Shown: positions 25,920 to 34,156 of the stretch, piece by piece
Numbering within the stretch: position 1 is the first letter of the stretch
Layout of the letters: each line of letters starts with the position of its first letter
Assembly: GCA_934090935.1 (NCBI GenBank)
Contig: CAKOKD010000005.1
Coordinates: forward strand, 28,008 to 92,007
Reading direction: 5' to 3'
DNA: 64,000 nt
Source: an uncultured Bacilli bacterium
GTDB taxonomy: Bacteria > Bacillota_I > Bacilli_A > RF39 > UBA660
Notes under the pieces: generated by a model
What the model saw: only the letters and a program-made list of their open reading frames with translations
What the model was told of the DNA's origin: nothing
Database searches by the model: none
Position numbers and translations under genes: made by a program

Positions 25920-27269
25920 TACATTTATCTCTGTTTTTACAGCTTGTACTTTTATACGTTCGTCATCTATTTCAACAATAACTTTAACCGTATGTGTTCC
26001 TGCTTTTAGACCATTTAAATCTACATAAGCAGTTATTTTGGAAGCATCAATATCATTGATATTAGCTTCAACACCTTTTACTATAACATCTATTGTTCTA
26101 TCATCAACGCTCGCTACAGATGCTGAGTATTTTTCGCCTAAATTAATGGTATGTACGGAAACACCGGAAACAACTTTTTGACTTTCATTTCCAATAGATA
26201 TTGTAACATTTGTCTTTGTTTGAGACATGTATCTTACACCTGCAGGTTTGGTAATATTTATACTTTTAGTTTTATCACTATCCATATTGTCGATAGCAAA
26301 TTCAGCTTCAACATATGGAATATTATCAACTATAGATTTTTCACCATATACTACTACTTCAGTTACTGATGATGTAATGTTTTGAATTGATTTCCCATTA
26401 CTCATCTCACCCTTAGTTACAACTCTTACAGGTTTAGTTGCATGATATGAATCAATTGTTACTTTAGCTTTTACCTTAGATGGAACCATTTCAACATTTT
26501 TAAGCATATTACCGGCTTCATCATAAGCAACTAAGGCGATATCTTCCATCTCAAATTCTCCAGATTCCTTTAAGTCTATTTTAGAAGCATCAACCAACGC
26601 TTTTACTACAGCAACTTTTTCAAGGATTTCTTTGCTCGATTTTACAACAACCTCGCTTGTATCCAATGCAACATCACTTATGCTTAATTTACTATCAAGC
26701 TTGTTTTCATTCATTAAGTCATATCCTAACGATCTTGTCTCACTTACTTTTTCACTTATCTTAACTGTGATAGTTGAAGGATCTAACTTATAATTTACTG
26801 ATTGAACTGAATGATTATATTTAAGTTTTACCTTATAAGTACCAGCACTATATTTTGATAAATCCAATACTACTTCATGTGAACCTAATTGAGTTGCTAA
26901 ATATATTGATGATTTATTTCCTATAAGCGTTATATCAACAGTTTCAGGAACTCCTTCTACTACATAAGCTTCTTGATTATATAAAACAGATACTTTTTGG
27001 TCAGTGATAATCTCAGCCTCTCTTTCAGTGAAACTTATTACTTGGCTATCAACAAGCAAAAACACTGCAATTGCACAAAGAAGAGAAACATATATTAAAA
27101 CATTAGGTCTATTTAGGATACGTTCAAATTTACCACTGTTATCCTTTGAAATCTCACTTAATTTATATATAAGTCTACTTATCGGTGTTACTATTATTTT
27201 ATCTATTATCCTATAGATAAGTTTAAACAACTTAATGAATGGTTTAAAGATCACTAATATCTTACTCAT
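25902..27269 (-). CDS. cdaR: YbbR-domain protein CdaR, regulator of the diadenylate cyclase
   Basis: 455 residues from ATG 27269 (GGGTGATGAAG upstream), overlapping the cdaA stop by 8 bases (ATGAGTAA). One membrane helix (about 45-65), then roughly 390 extracytoplasmic residues built of about four YbbR repeats (recognisable as VDITLIGNKSSIYL...VVLDLSKYSAGTYKVKL and later copies with DLNGLKAGTHTVKV). In Firmicutes CdaR binds and modulates CdaA at the membrane. The order cdaA-cdaR is canonical, but the usual third gene glmM is missing. Confidence 0.9.
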   Translation of the reverse strand: MSKILVIFKPFIKLFKLIYRIIDKIIVTPISRLIYKLSEISKDNSGKFERILNRPNVLIYVSLLCAIAVFLLVDSQVISFTEREAEIITDQKVSVLYNQEAYVVEGVPETVDITLIGNKSSIYLATQLGSHEVVLDLSKYSAGTYKVKLKYNHSVQSVNYKLDPSTITVKISEKVSETRSLGYDLMNENKLDSKLSISDVALDTSEVVVKSSKEILEKVAVVKALVDASKIDLKESGEFEMEDIALVAYDEAGNMLKNVEMVPSKVKAKVTIDSYHATKPVRVVTKGEMSNGKSIQNITSSVTEVVVYGEKSIVDNIPYVEAEFAIDNMDSDKTKSINITKPAGVRYMSQTKTNVTISIGNESQKVVSGVSVHTINLGEKYSASVASVDDRTIDVIVKGVEANINDIDASKITAYVDLNGLKAGTHTVKVIVEIDDERIKVQAVKTEINVKVVEN

Positions 27270-28077
27270 CTTCATCACCCATTTCTTCATCAGCATCATA
27301 GAAAACTTCTGCTTTAGGTTTCAATTCGTCTAAAAGCATATTTCTGAATTCCTCTAGAGTCAAGTTATAATGCAAATAATTATCGCATGCTATGCTTATT
27401 CTTCCAGTTTCTTCAGAGACAACAAGCGCGATTGCATCAGTTTCTTCAGCTACTCCAAGAGCAGCTCTATGACGTGTTCCAAGTTTTTTATTTACATCAG
27501 GATTCATGCTTGTTTTAAATACAGCACCGGCACATGTTACTTTATCACCTTGAATTATTACTCCACCATCATGAAGTGGGTTTGGTGGTAAAAATATTGC
27601 TTCTAGAAGTTGACTTGAAATATCAGCATATAGTTTAGTTGCGGGAATAATGTATTCTTGTAAAGACATATTTCTTTCAATGACAATCAAAGCCCCGATT
27701 CTTTGTCTTTTTAAGTGTTCAACAGCATTCATTATTTCGAATACAACCTTTTCTCTTTCGTCGACTGTTAATACTTTATGTCTACCCAACAACTGACTTC
27801 TACCAATTTGTTCAAGCACAGTACGAATTTCAGGTTGAAAAATCACAATCAATGCAATTGGTCCCCAAGATACAACATATTCAAGAAGAATACCAACTGT
27901 ATATAAATCAAGAATATTGCTTAAAATTTTAACAATAATAAGTATAAGTACTCCTTTTAATATAAGAACCATCTTAACATTGTTTTTAAAACTTTTAAAT
28001 ATATAGTAAAACATTATCCATATTAAACATATATCTAATATTTTAGTTATTATACTCCATATGGTTGTAAGAGTCAT
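27262..28077 (-). CDS. cdaA: Diadenylate cyclase CdaA
   Basis: Makes cyclic di-AMP from two ATP. 271 residues: three N-terminal membrane helices (about 10-85), a linker helix, then the DAC domain with LHDGGVIIQGD and LGTRHRAALGVAEETDAIALVVSEETG. The RHR motif is intact. The metal/ATP motif reads DGG where most members read DGA, a conservative change. Start ATG behind AAGGAGG. It is the middle gene of a three-gene operon with a small membrane protein before and cdaR after. Confidence 0.93.
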   Translation of the reverse strand: MTLTTIWSIITKILDICLIWIMFYYIFKSFKNNVKMVLILKGVLILIIVKILSNILDLYTVGILLEYVVSWGPIALIVIFQPEIRTVLEQIGRSQLLGRHKVLTVDEREKVVFEIMNAVEHLKRQRIGALIVIERNMSLQEYIIPATKLYADISSQLLEAIFLPPNPLHDGGVIIQGDKVTCAGAVFKTSMNPDVNKKLGTRHRAALGVAEETDAIALVVSEETGRISIACDNYLHYNLTLEEFRNMLLDELKPKAEVFYDADEEMGDEDE

Positions 28078-28092
28078 ATATTTCCTCCTTTA

Positions 28093-28311
28093 TTAATTTT
28101 TATCTTCCATTTTATCAACGCTTAAAGGTGTTGCCACATTTGATATCTCTGGTTTAGAATTTAATAGTTCCAATTCTTTGTCCGATTCTAAAATTTCTTT
28201 TCGATAATCATTGTATTTTTTTCGATCCATCATATAACCGAATAGACCTAAAAGTAAGACTACTGCGATTATAATAAATAACAAGTAGTTTGTGATTACA
28301 AAATCTAACAT
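28093..28311 (-). CDS. Small single-pass membrane protein (72 aa), first gene of the cda operon
   Basis: Unrecognised. One N-terminal membrane helix (about 5-26, ITNYLLFIIIAVVLLLGLFGY) then a basic, helical cytoplasmic tail (DRKKYNDYRKEILESDKELELL) and a low-complexity end. Start ATG 28311 behind AAAGGAATGATATT. It is 15 bases upstream of cdaA and directly after the operon promoter, so a role near the diadenylate cyclase complex is plausible but only by position. Confidence 0.65.
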   Translation of the reverse strand: MLDFVITNYLLFIIIAVVLLLGLFGYMMDRKKYNDYRKEILESDKELELLNSKPEISNVATPLSVDKMEDKN

Positions 28312-28345
28312 AATATCATTCCTTTTTATTCTATATTCTTAATTA

Positions 28346-28374
28346 ATTTTAACATGATATAGGTTTCTTTTCAA
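28346..28374 (-). promoter_or_regulatory. Promoter of the cda operon
   Basis: Minus strand TTGAAA (28374-28369), 17-nt spacer, TAAAAT (28351-28346), about 35 bases before the 72-aa gene and immediately after the DUF3048 stop codon. Confidence 0.65.
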
Positions 28375-29433
28375 TTAATTTATCACTAATTCTTTCCCCT
28401 TAGGTTGGATTTGAATAAATGTATTTCCGTCATTTACATCGATTTCTGTTCCATCCTTATATTTATATATCGTTTGATCTTTTCTACTAGTTTTTGTCCA
28501 TGTTATTGGTACTGCATAGCCGTTTGTTATATAGTATCCTTCTCCTCTTCCTATGTTGTCTAGTGTTTGTCTATCTTTCTTTGATCCATCGTTAAGTTTT
28601 GAATTTGCAACTTGATAAGTAATGATATTTTTAAATGTGTATTGTTTTTGAGTTACATAGTCAACATGGGCTTTACCATTTACACTTCTTTTATAAACTT
28701 GATTTTCAGAATCGTATATATAGGATGATTTAACACTTCCTGAGTAAGTTATATCAACTGTGTCAGCTTTGATTGCTCCTTCACGGCTTGATAAGTCCAC
28801 TGGGTTTTCGTTGTAGTTTAAAAGGAAATCTTTGTTTCTAGTTTGTCTTTTATTTCCAAGACCATTATTTAATTTATCAATACTTGTAAATAGTGTATGC
28901 TCAGTTGATACATTTAATGTTTTATCACGCCATCCTGTCTTACTAGCATCAACACTTATTCTATCGATATTTAATGTATTGAAATCTTGTGCTGCTTGAG
29001 GACTGTTTCCATGGTGAACATAAATCGCATCATTTTCGAGTGCATAGTCTAGAAAGTAATGTCTAGCACTTCTTATTGAACCTATTCTTTCAGTATTTTG
29101 ATCTTGAAATATCGCCATATAACGAGTTAATCCACCTTCAACAATCATCTCATAAATAATCATTGCATCTTGTAATCCGCTTTGTAATGGACGAGCAACG
29201 CCTAAGTTGTTTATCATAACTGCATATGGTCTTGTCTTAGAATTAAGATCTACGATTTTTAACTTGCTTTCGATTTTTTGTTCTGCAGTAGTTTTTTTGC
29301 TTACTTTAGGAAGAGTTTTGTTTGACTTAGGTAAAAAAACTACTACTAATGCTATAGCAACCAACAATATAACAGAAATTGCTACAACAATGATACTAAC
29401 TTTATTTTTCTTATTAATTTTTATATTTGACAT
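28375..29433 (-). CDS. DUF3048-domain protein (YerB-like)
   Basis: 352 residues from ATG 29433 (AGAGGTGTATTTT upstream; the frame is open three codons more). One N-terminal membrane anchor (about 10-30) without a lipobox, a short Lys/Thr linker, then the DUF3048 pair of domains: RPYAVMINNLGVARPLQSGLQDA, YEMIVEGGLTRYMAIFQD, RIGSIRSARHYFLDYA, and a C-terminal half ending TYKYKDGTEIDVNDGNTFIQI. B. subtilis YerB belongs here; its biochemical role is not established. Extracytoplasmic. Confidence 0.88.
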   Translation of the reverse strand: MSNIKINKKNKVSIIVVAISVILLVAIALVVVFLPKSNKTLPKVSKKTTAEQKIESKLKIVDLNSKTRPYAVMINNLGVARPLQSGLQDAMIIYEMIVEGGLTRYMAIFQDQNTERIGSIRSARHYFLDYALENDAIYVHHGNSPQAAQDFNTLNIDRISVDASKTGWRDKTLNVSTEHTLFTSIDKLNNGLGNKRQTRNKDFLLNYNENPVDLSSREGAIKADTVDITYSGSVKSSYIYDSENQVYKRSVNGKAHVDYVTQKQYTFKNIITYQVANSKLNDGSKKDRQTLDNIGRGEGYYITNGYAVPITWTKTSRKDQTIYKYKDGTEIDVNDGNTFIQIQPKGKELVIN

Positions 29434-29474
29434 AAAATACACCTCTTTTTAATTTTAACACAATCAAATAATTA

Positions 29475-29503
29475 TTGAAAGAGAGTATTTATTTTGTTAT
29501 AAT
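29475..29503 (+). promoter_or_regulatory. Promoter of the exported 364-aa protein gene
   Basis: TTGAAA (29475-29480), 17-nt spacer, TATAAT (29498-29503). The predicted transcription start near 29510 leaves a very short leader. Confidence 0.75.
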
Positions 29504-29530
29504 TTATTTGATGAATTGGAGATGATTTTT

Positions 29531-30622
29531 TTGGATCAAAAGACAATAAAAATGTTGAGTTATGTCATTGGCGGATTTGCAGGATTTATTTTTATATTAT
29601 TTCTTATATCAAGTTGCGCAAATAGAAAATATACATTTGAAAAATTAGAGAATAGAATGTTAAAGATAGCTCAAGAGATGTATAAAGATGATGAAAGTGA
29701 ACTTCCATCTCAGGATAAAGATACTAAAACAATTACTTTGAAAAAAATGATAAGCGATGGAAAAATTGATGATGTTTCAAAGTTATTTAAAAGAGATGAT
29801 TTGAAATGTAATGGTACCGTAACGATTACTAATAATAACGGATATTATAACTATAGTCCTTATCTTAGCTGTGGAAGTGAATATGAAACTAAATATTTAA
29901 AGGATAAAATAATTGAAGATAGTTTGGTAGAATCTGGCGTTGGATTACATGAACTTAAAAATACCTATGTAATGAGAGGAGAAGTTCAAAACAACTACGT
30001 TAAATTAAATGGAGTTGTTTACCGTATTGTAAGAATCAATGATGATGGTTCTATAAGAGTTATTGAACAAACTGGATTAAAGCAAAAATCTTGGGATGAT
30101 AGATATAATCCTAATACTCGTAATAATACAGGTATAAATGAATTTGAATATGATTCACTTAATTCAAGAATTCGTGATACTTTGCATGATTATTACAATG
30201 ATGAATCAAAATTTCCAAAGAGCATTAAACAATATATTGCAACTCAAACATTATGTATAGGAAAAAGAACAGAAAATGATATCACAAAGGATGGATCAAG
30301 TGAGTGTTCTAAATTGATAGAAGATGAGGTTTTTGGTCTTATTACTCCTTATGAATATTTACAAGCGTCTTTAGATCCTAATTGTTCTTATACAACTGAT
30401 TCTAATTGTAAAAACTATAATTGGATGAATAAAATGAAACAATCAACTTGGACGTTGACTGCTAATGCAGAGGATACTAAATCAGCATTTTTCTTAAATG
30501 GAAATCCTTATCTTTCAACTTGTAGTTCAGCATCAGGTGTATTAGTAGTATTCAATATCACTGATAAAGCGATTTATGTATCAGGTGATGGAACTGAAGC
30601 TAAACCTTATGAATTTAAATAG
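29531..30622 (+). CDS. Membrane-anchored exported protein of unknown function
   Basis: About 363 residues if the TTG at 29531 is used. GGAG at 29518-29521 lies nine bases before it, while the in-frame TTG at 29516 and ATG at 29522 touch or precede that site. One membrane helix (about 10-30, GGFAGFIFILFLISSC), then an extracytoplasmic part. The segment GEVQNNYVKLNGVVYRIVRINDDGSIRVIEQ (about 160-190) followed by Asn/Asp-rich text recurs in exported proteins of such genomes, but I cannot name the family. Six or seven scattered cysteines could form disulfides. Monocistronic, with its own promoter and terminator. Confidence 0.65.
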   Translation: MDQKTIKMLSYVIGGFAGFIFILFLISSCANRKYTFEKLENRMLKIAQEMYKDDESELPSQDKDTKTITLKKMISDGKIDDVSKLFKRDDLKCNGTVTITNNNGYYNYSPYLSCGSEYETKYLKDKIIEDSLVESGVGLHELKNTYVMRGEVQNNYVKLNGVVYRIVRINDDGSIRVIEQTGLKQKSWDDRYNPNTRNNTGINEFEYDSLNSRIRDTLHDYYNDESKFPKSIKQYIATQTLCIGKRTENDITKDGSSECSKLIEDEVFGLITPYEYLQASLDPNCSYTTDSNCKNYNWMNKMKQSTWTLTANAEDTKSAFFLNGNPYLSTCSSASGVLVVFNITDKAIYVSGDGTEAKPYEFK

Positions 30623-30641
30623 AAATAATAAATTTAATGGT

Positions 30642-30669
30642 ATTGACAAATAAGTCAATGCTTTTTTTT
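30642..30669 (+). terminator. Terminator of the exported 364-aa protein gene
   Basis: ATTGAC-AAATAA-GTCAAT then GC and eight T on the plus strand, 20 bases after the stop codon. Confidence 0.8.
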
Positions 30670-30670
30670 A

Positions 30671-30704
30671 TAAAAAAAAATATAAGTTAAAAAGACTTAT
30701 ATTT
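30671..30704 (-). terminator. Terminator of the sigma/anti-sigma operon
   Basis: Minus strand AAATATAAGT and ACTTATATTT make a 10-bp stem with a 7-nt loop followed by a T-run. Confidence 0.75.
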
Positions 30705-30713
30705 TTGATTTTT

Positions 30714-31556
30714 TTAATAATGAAAAGCATCTAATATTTTTTGAACAGTTCCAAAAGGATCATTCGCATCATCAGTTCCCATATGTACTTTCAATCTATA
30801 GGCTATATTATCGTGTATTATAATAATATTTTGAGTTGCTTTAGGAGATACATATGTTGCATACGCTTTTTCATTAATAGTTTTAATATAATATTCGTGT
30901 ATATTATTTTCGGATGATACGTTTGCTTCCCAAACAGTATCAATAAATTTATCATTATATTTTGTTCGCATTGCAATATCTAGCCATACTGCTGTTTGAT
31001 TTCTTACACCAAATTTGGTATTCATAGGATTTGGCATATGTAATTTTATATATGAAATGTTTCCATCAACACGAGAAACTTTAGTTAAGAGCATTCTATT
31101 GTCTTTAAAGAAGTCATTTTTTAATATTTTTATTCCTAAGACGTTTTCTAATTCTTCAGGAGTATAAGCAAAATAGCATGCGTCATCATCATTTATATTT
31201 TCAAATAAATTGAAAGATCTTTGGCATCTAGGTTCATTTAAATTAGCTTTATAGTTTAGTTCCTTTCTTGCAGATGATTCTAATTTATAATTTGTATAAT
31301 AAGAATCATTTTGAGTTTTTAAATTGGTAATTTTAGTTATGACTTTACTAATACCATCTTTTATTTCTTTAGCATAAGTTACTCCTGTTCCAATAATTAA
31401 GATAGTAAATATTATCGTTAATCCAATAATAATATTTTGCTTTTTCTTGATTTTCTTATATTTGTTAATAGTTTCTCTTTTTAAATAATTATTTCTTTCA
31501 TCAGTTAAAACAATATTGTTAATATTTGCAATATATTCTTTTTCTATTCTGCTCAC
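30714..31556 (-). CDS. Putative membrane anti-sigma factor for the adjacent ECF sigma
   Basis: 280 residues. A cytoplasmic N-terminus of about 45 residues, one membrane helix (about 42-63, IIIGLTIIFTILIIGTGVTYA), and an extracytoplasmic domain of about 210 residues that I cannot assign. Translation starts at GTG 31556, overlapping the sigma gene stop (GTGA), the usual coupling of an ECF sigma with its inhibitor. The external domain contains two cysteines close together (RCQRS, DDACYFAY). Function is inferred from position and topology, not from a recognised anti-sigma fold. Confidence 0.6.
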   Translation of the reverse strand: MSRIEKEYIANINNIVLTDERNNYLKRETINKYKKIKKKQNIIIGLTIIFTILIIGTGVTYAKEIKDGISKVITKITNLKTQNDSYYTNYKLESSARKELNYKANLNEPRCQRSFNLFENINDDDACYFAYTPEELENVLGIKILKNDFFKDNRMLLTKVSRVDGNISYIKLHMPNPMNTKFGVRNQTAVWLDIAMRTKYNDKFIDTVWEANVSSENNIHEYYIKTINEKAYATYVSPKATQNIIIIHDNIAYRLKVHMGTDDANDPFGTVQKILDAFHY

Positions 31557-32017
31557 TTTGTTCCCTCCAATTCTATTTTTAATTTTTCTCTTCCTCTTAC
31601 TAAACTCATTTTTATAGCAGATTCAGATTTTTTCATTATCTTTGCAATCTCTTTGATTTTGTATCCTTCATAATAATATAGATACAAAGGTATTCTATAA
31701 TCTTTTGGAATAGCTTTTAAGAGATCAAAGGTGGCATTTTCATCCATATTATAAGAATTAATATCGTGATCTAGTCTTAATGTTAATTTTTTCCAAGATG
31801 ATTTAAGAAGATCTTTGGAATTATTTACACTTACTGTAAACAACCACTTCTTTATTTCTTCATTTGAAAGCGATAATACTTTTCTGTTTTTATATAATTT
31901 TATAAAAGTTTTTTGAAGAATATCCTCTGTATCGGCAACATTTAAAAGATAGCTATATATTAATTTATAGATATCTTTACTATATAAACAATATATTTCG
32001 TCAAAACGTTCAATCAT
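31553..32017 (-). CDS. ECF-type RNA polymerase sigma factor
   Basis: 154 residues from ATG 32017 (GAAAGGAGTATGT upstream). Region 2: FDEIYCLYSKDIYKLIYSYLLNVADTEDILQKTFIKLYKN. Region 4: IPKDYRIPLYLYYYEGYKIKEIAKIMKKSESAIKMSLVRGREKLK with a clear helix-turn-helix. Short group IV sigma of the SigV/SigW type. Coupled to the putative membrane anti-sigma gene, so it probably answers an envelope signal. A candidate self-directed promoter lies at 32038-32064. Confidence 0.9.
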   Translation of the reverse strand: MIERFDEIYCLYSKDIYKLIYSYLLNVADTEDILQKTFIKLYKNRKVLSLSNEEIKKWLFTVSVNNSKDLLKSSWKKLTLRLDHDINSYNMDENATFDLLKAIPKDYRIPLYLYYYEGYKIKEIAKIMKKSESAIKMSLVRGREKLKIELEGTK

Positions 32018-32037
32018 ACATACTCCTTTCACTATAA

Positions 32038-32064
32038 TAACGATTGATAGACATAAAAGGTCAC
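32038..32064 (-). promoter_or_regulatory. Candidate ECF-type promoter of the sigma/anti-sigma operon
   Basis: Minus strand GTGACC (32064-32059), 16-nt spacer, CGTTA (32042-32038). This resembles ECF promoters with an AAC- or GAC-containing -35 and a CGT -10, and no good sigma-A promoter is visible in the same region. Autoregulation is inference. Confidence 0.4.
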
Positions 32065-32101
32065 AACTAAAAGAATTATTAAACGAGTTTATATAAGCAT
32101 C

Positions 32102-32128
32102 ATAAAAGGATGATTTTTTATCATCCTT
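32102..32128 (-). terminator. Terminator of the InlB-repeat protein gene
   Basis: Minus strand AAGGATGAT-AAAAA-ATCATCCTT followed by TTATG. A strong 9-bp stem with a short T tail. Confidence 0.6.
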
Positions 32129-32143
32129 ATCTTTTCAAGAAAT

Positions 32144-32827
32144 TTATTGATTTTTTGCCCATTTGGCAACAAGAACGTAATCTTTATCAATTATGTTGTT
32201 AAAAGGTACTCCGTTATAATACCATCCTACAAATGTATATCCTTCTCTAGTAGGTGTAACATTTATCTTCGTGTTTTTGGTAACATACATATCCTCTATT
32301 ACTAAGCCACCATTAGTGTTAAATGAAACCTTATACTTTTGACTTTTAGTAGTTTTAGCCTTCTTAGTAGTTGAAGTTATTTTCTTAGTTGTTGTTGGAA
32401 TTACTATGATATCATGCTTTTCAATATCAACAAATGTATTAATATAGTTTGTTTCTCCTTCATAGTTAATCAATATCTTTATTTGATATTCATTTTCCAA
32501 TCTTGTTACTTTTATTAGCGAATTAGAATAGTCAATTTTCTTTATATGTTCATCCATATAAGTTATTTGGTCTTCTGTAAGAATATCACTTATTTTGTAT
32601 TCTTTGCTTTCTCCGATATTTTTTGGTATATTTGTTTCATTAAAATATTCTTTTGAACAATCATTAATATATTTTAAGTTTTCTTCAAATGTTGTATCCT
32701 TTTTTCCTAAAGATCTGTTACTAATGATAAATATAAATCTTATTGATAATAAAACTACCAATAAAACTATAAAGACTCGAAGCATTAGTTTTAACCCTTG
32801 AAAAGAGTTGAGTTCTTCTTGATACAT
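32144..32827 (-). CDS. Membrane-anchored protein with C-terminal InlB_B-type repeat
   Basis: 227 residues: N-terminal membrane helix (about 14-33), an unrecognised external region (about 40-135), a Thr/Lys spacer (KKITSTTKKAKTTKSQK, about 148-164), and a single C-terminal Listeria-Bacteroides/InlB_B repeat (VSFNTNGGLVIEDM...TPTREGYTFVGWYYNGVPFN...LVAKWAKN). Such beta-grasp repeats are extracellular and common in surface proteins of gut bacteria. Start ATG behind AGGGGGG. Transcribed alone; upstream of the ECF sigma operon on the same strand. Confidence 0.78.
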   Translation of the reverse strand: MYQEELNSFQGLKLMLRVFIVLLVVLLSIRFIFIISNRSLGKKDTTFEENLKYINDCSKEYFNETNIPKNIGESKEYKISDILTEDQITYMDEHIKKIDYSNSLIKVTRLENEYQIKILINYEGETNYINTFVDIEKHDIIVIPTTTKKITSTTKKAKTTKSQKYKVSFNTNGGLVIEDMYVTKNTKINVTPTREGYTFVGWYYNGVPFNNIIDKDYVLVAKWAKNQ

Positions 32828-32893
32828 AACATCCCCCCTATTGTGCTAGTATATCTACAATATAATTATACAATAAATAGACATTAAAGCAAA

Positions 32894-32923
32894 TAAAAAG
32901 TGAGAAAAAATTAAATTCTCACT
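32894..32923 (-). terminator. Terminator of the 170-aa exported protein gene
   Basis: Minus strand AGTGAGAA and TTCTCACT, 8-bp stem with the stop codon in the loop, followed by TTTTATTT. Confidence 0.75.
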
Positions 32924-33423
32924 GGTTTTGTTATGAAATCAATAACCAATATGCCATCATCTTCGATGTTTTTTATACTTTCATCAATCCAAATAATTGC
33001 ATCTATATCAATTGAATCATAGGCTTCCAATTCAATATTCTCTAAAAGATAGTATTTTTTATTGTTTTGATGTTCGTAAGATATATTTTCTAAGCAGTAT
33101 GTTTTTTGACCTAATCTTATATTAATATATTTCGAATCAATTGTTGTATCATCATCAAGAGTTAAATATAGATATTCGTTTTTTTCGTATCCATTGATGT
33201 TTTTTAAGTTGATTTTTGTAGGATTTATTGAGTCAATATCCTTTTTATTAAATACCCCTAAATCAAAATCGCCATAGTCAACAATAATATCTGCATCTTT
33301 ATATTCATTTACAATAGCTATATTTTTTGCTCCAAAAGAATTTTCCCATAATGGAACTGACACAATTATTATAAAAATGGATAGAACTATCCTAACTATA
33401 TATTTTAAACTCTCCCTAACCAT
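32911..33423 (-). CDS. Exported protein next to sipW/tasA-like genes
   Basis: 170 residues, unrecognised. N-terminal signal or anchor (about 8-27, IVRIVLSIFIIIVSVPLW) and an extracytoplasmic beta-rich domain with many Asp and Ile (DIIVDYGDFDLGVF, YLYLTLDDDTTIDSKYI). The same strand carries sipW 54 bases upstream, yet a terminator and a separate promoter lie in between, so it can be expressed independently. It may be another matrix component, but it lacks the GATFAYF-type SipW cleavage motif seen in the TasA-like protein. Confidence 0.6.
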   Translation of the reverse strand: MVRESLKYIVRIVLSIFIIIVSVPLWENSFGAKNIAIVNEYKDADIIVDYGDFDLGVFNKKDIDSINPTKINLKNINGYEKNEYLYLTLDDDTTIDSKYINIRLGQKTYCLENISYEHQNNKKYYLLENIELEAYDSIDIDAIIWIDESIKNIEDDGILVIDFITKPVRI

Positions 33424-33447
33424 ATTACCCCTCTTTTATTGCCTAGT

Positions 33448-33476
33448 ATTTTAGCAAAAAAAAAGCAAATAGTCAA
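33448..33476 (-). promoter_or_regulatory. Promoter of the 170-aa exported protein gene
   Basis: Minus strand TTGACT (33476-33471), 17-nt spacer, TAAAAT (33453-33448) with an upstream TGC (extended -10). The spacer contains the descending arm and T-run of the sipW terminator. Confidence 0.65.
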
Positions 33477-33498
33477 ATTACTTCATCCATTTGCTTTT
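33456..33498 (-). terminator. Terminator of the tasA-like/sipW unit
   Basis: Minus strand AAAAGCAAAT and ATTTGCTTTT form a 10-bp stem around 18 nt that contain the sipW stop codon, followed by more T. Confidence 0.7.
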
Positions 33499-34143
33499 CT
33501 CTAAAAGAGCTCTTACTTTTTTATTATGTTCAATTTCTTCTTTAGCACTCATGTTTTGATATTCTGGTATGTTATCAATTTTTTTCTTTATTTTAAATAT
33601 CCTATTTAGTCTATTTAAATCATAAAGTATGAAACATAAAGCTGGTATTAGAATAATAAGTATCCATCCTAGCTTGCTTGATAAAAAGAATTGGATTTTA
33701 CCTAAGCCATTTATTTTATATACCATTTTCCCAACGATATTGTCTCTTGTTATCGAACCGACATCAACACTTTGGTTATTGTCTCCCTTTGTTATATAAT
33801 ATGTTTTACCTTCAGATATTTTTATATCATATATTCTATGTGTAATTGTATAACCATCCGTATTTAAAGTGGAAGAATAGAATGTTATAACATCTCCTAC
33901 TTTTAATTCATCATTCGCTTTTAACCTTCTATCTATTATCACATCATATACTTTAATAAAGGGTTCCATACTTGGACTTACAATGGTATATAAACTTATC
34001 TGTGGGTTCTCACCTTTTCTAGCAGCTATAGCTGATGTGGACATATAATAGACCAAAAATGCAGTTATCAAAAAAAGAAGACATAAAATTACATATGCCA
34101 AAGTTTTACCAATAAATTTTATAATGTCCCCTATTTTATTCAT
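33478..34143 (-). CDS. sipW: Signal peptidase I, SipW (Ser-His, ER/archaeal) type
   Basis: 221 residues with membrane helices at both ends (about 12-33 and 170-190). Catalytic Ser in VSPSMEP (near 56) and His in TITHRIYDI (near 98) instead of the Lys of standard signal peptidases; TKGDNNQSVD is the third conserved box. This type matures TasA/camelysin proteins. It follows the tasA-like gene by 13 bases, so enzyme and substrate share a transcript. Start ATG 34143 behind GGTGATTTT. Confidence 0.92.
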   Translation of the reverse strand: MNKIGDIIKFIGKTLAYVILCLLFLITAFLVYYMSTSAIAARKGENPQISLYTIVSPSMEPFIKVYDVIIDRRLKANDELKVGDVITFYSSTLNTDGYTITHRIYDIKISEGKTYYITKGDNNQSVDVGSITRDNIVGKMVYKINGLGKIQFFLSSKLGWILIILIPALCFILYDLNRLNRIFKIKKKIDNIPEYQNMSAKEEIEHNKKVRALLEKSKWMK

Positions 34144-34156
34144 AAAATCACCAATT

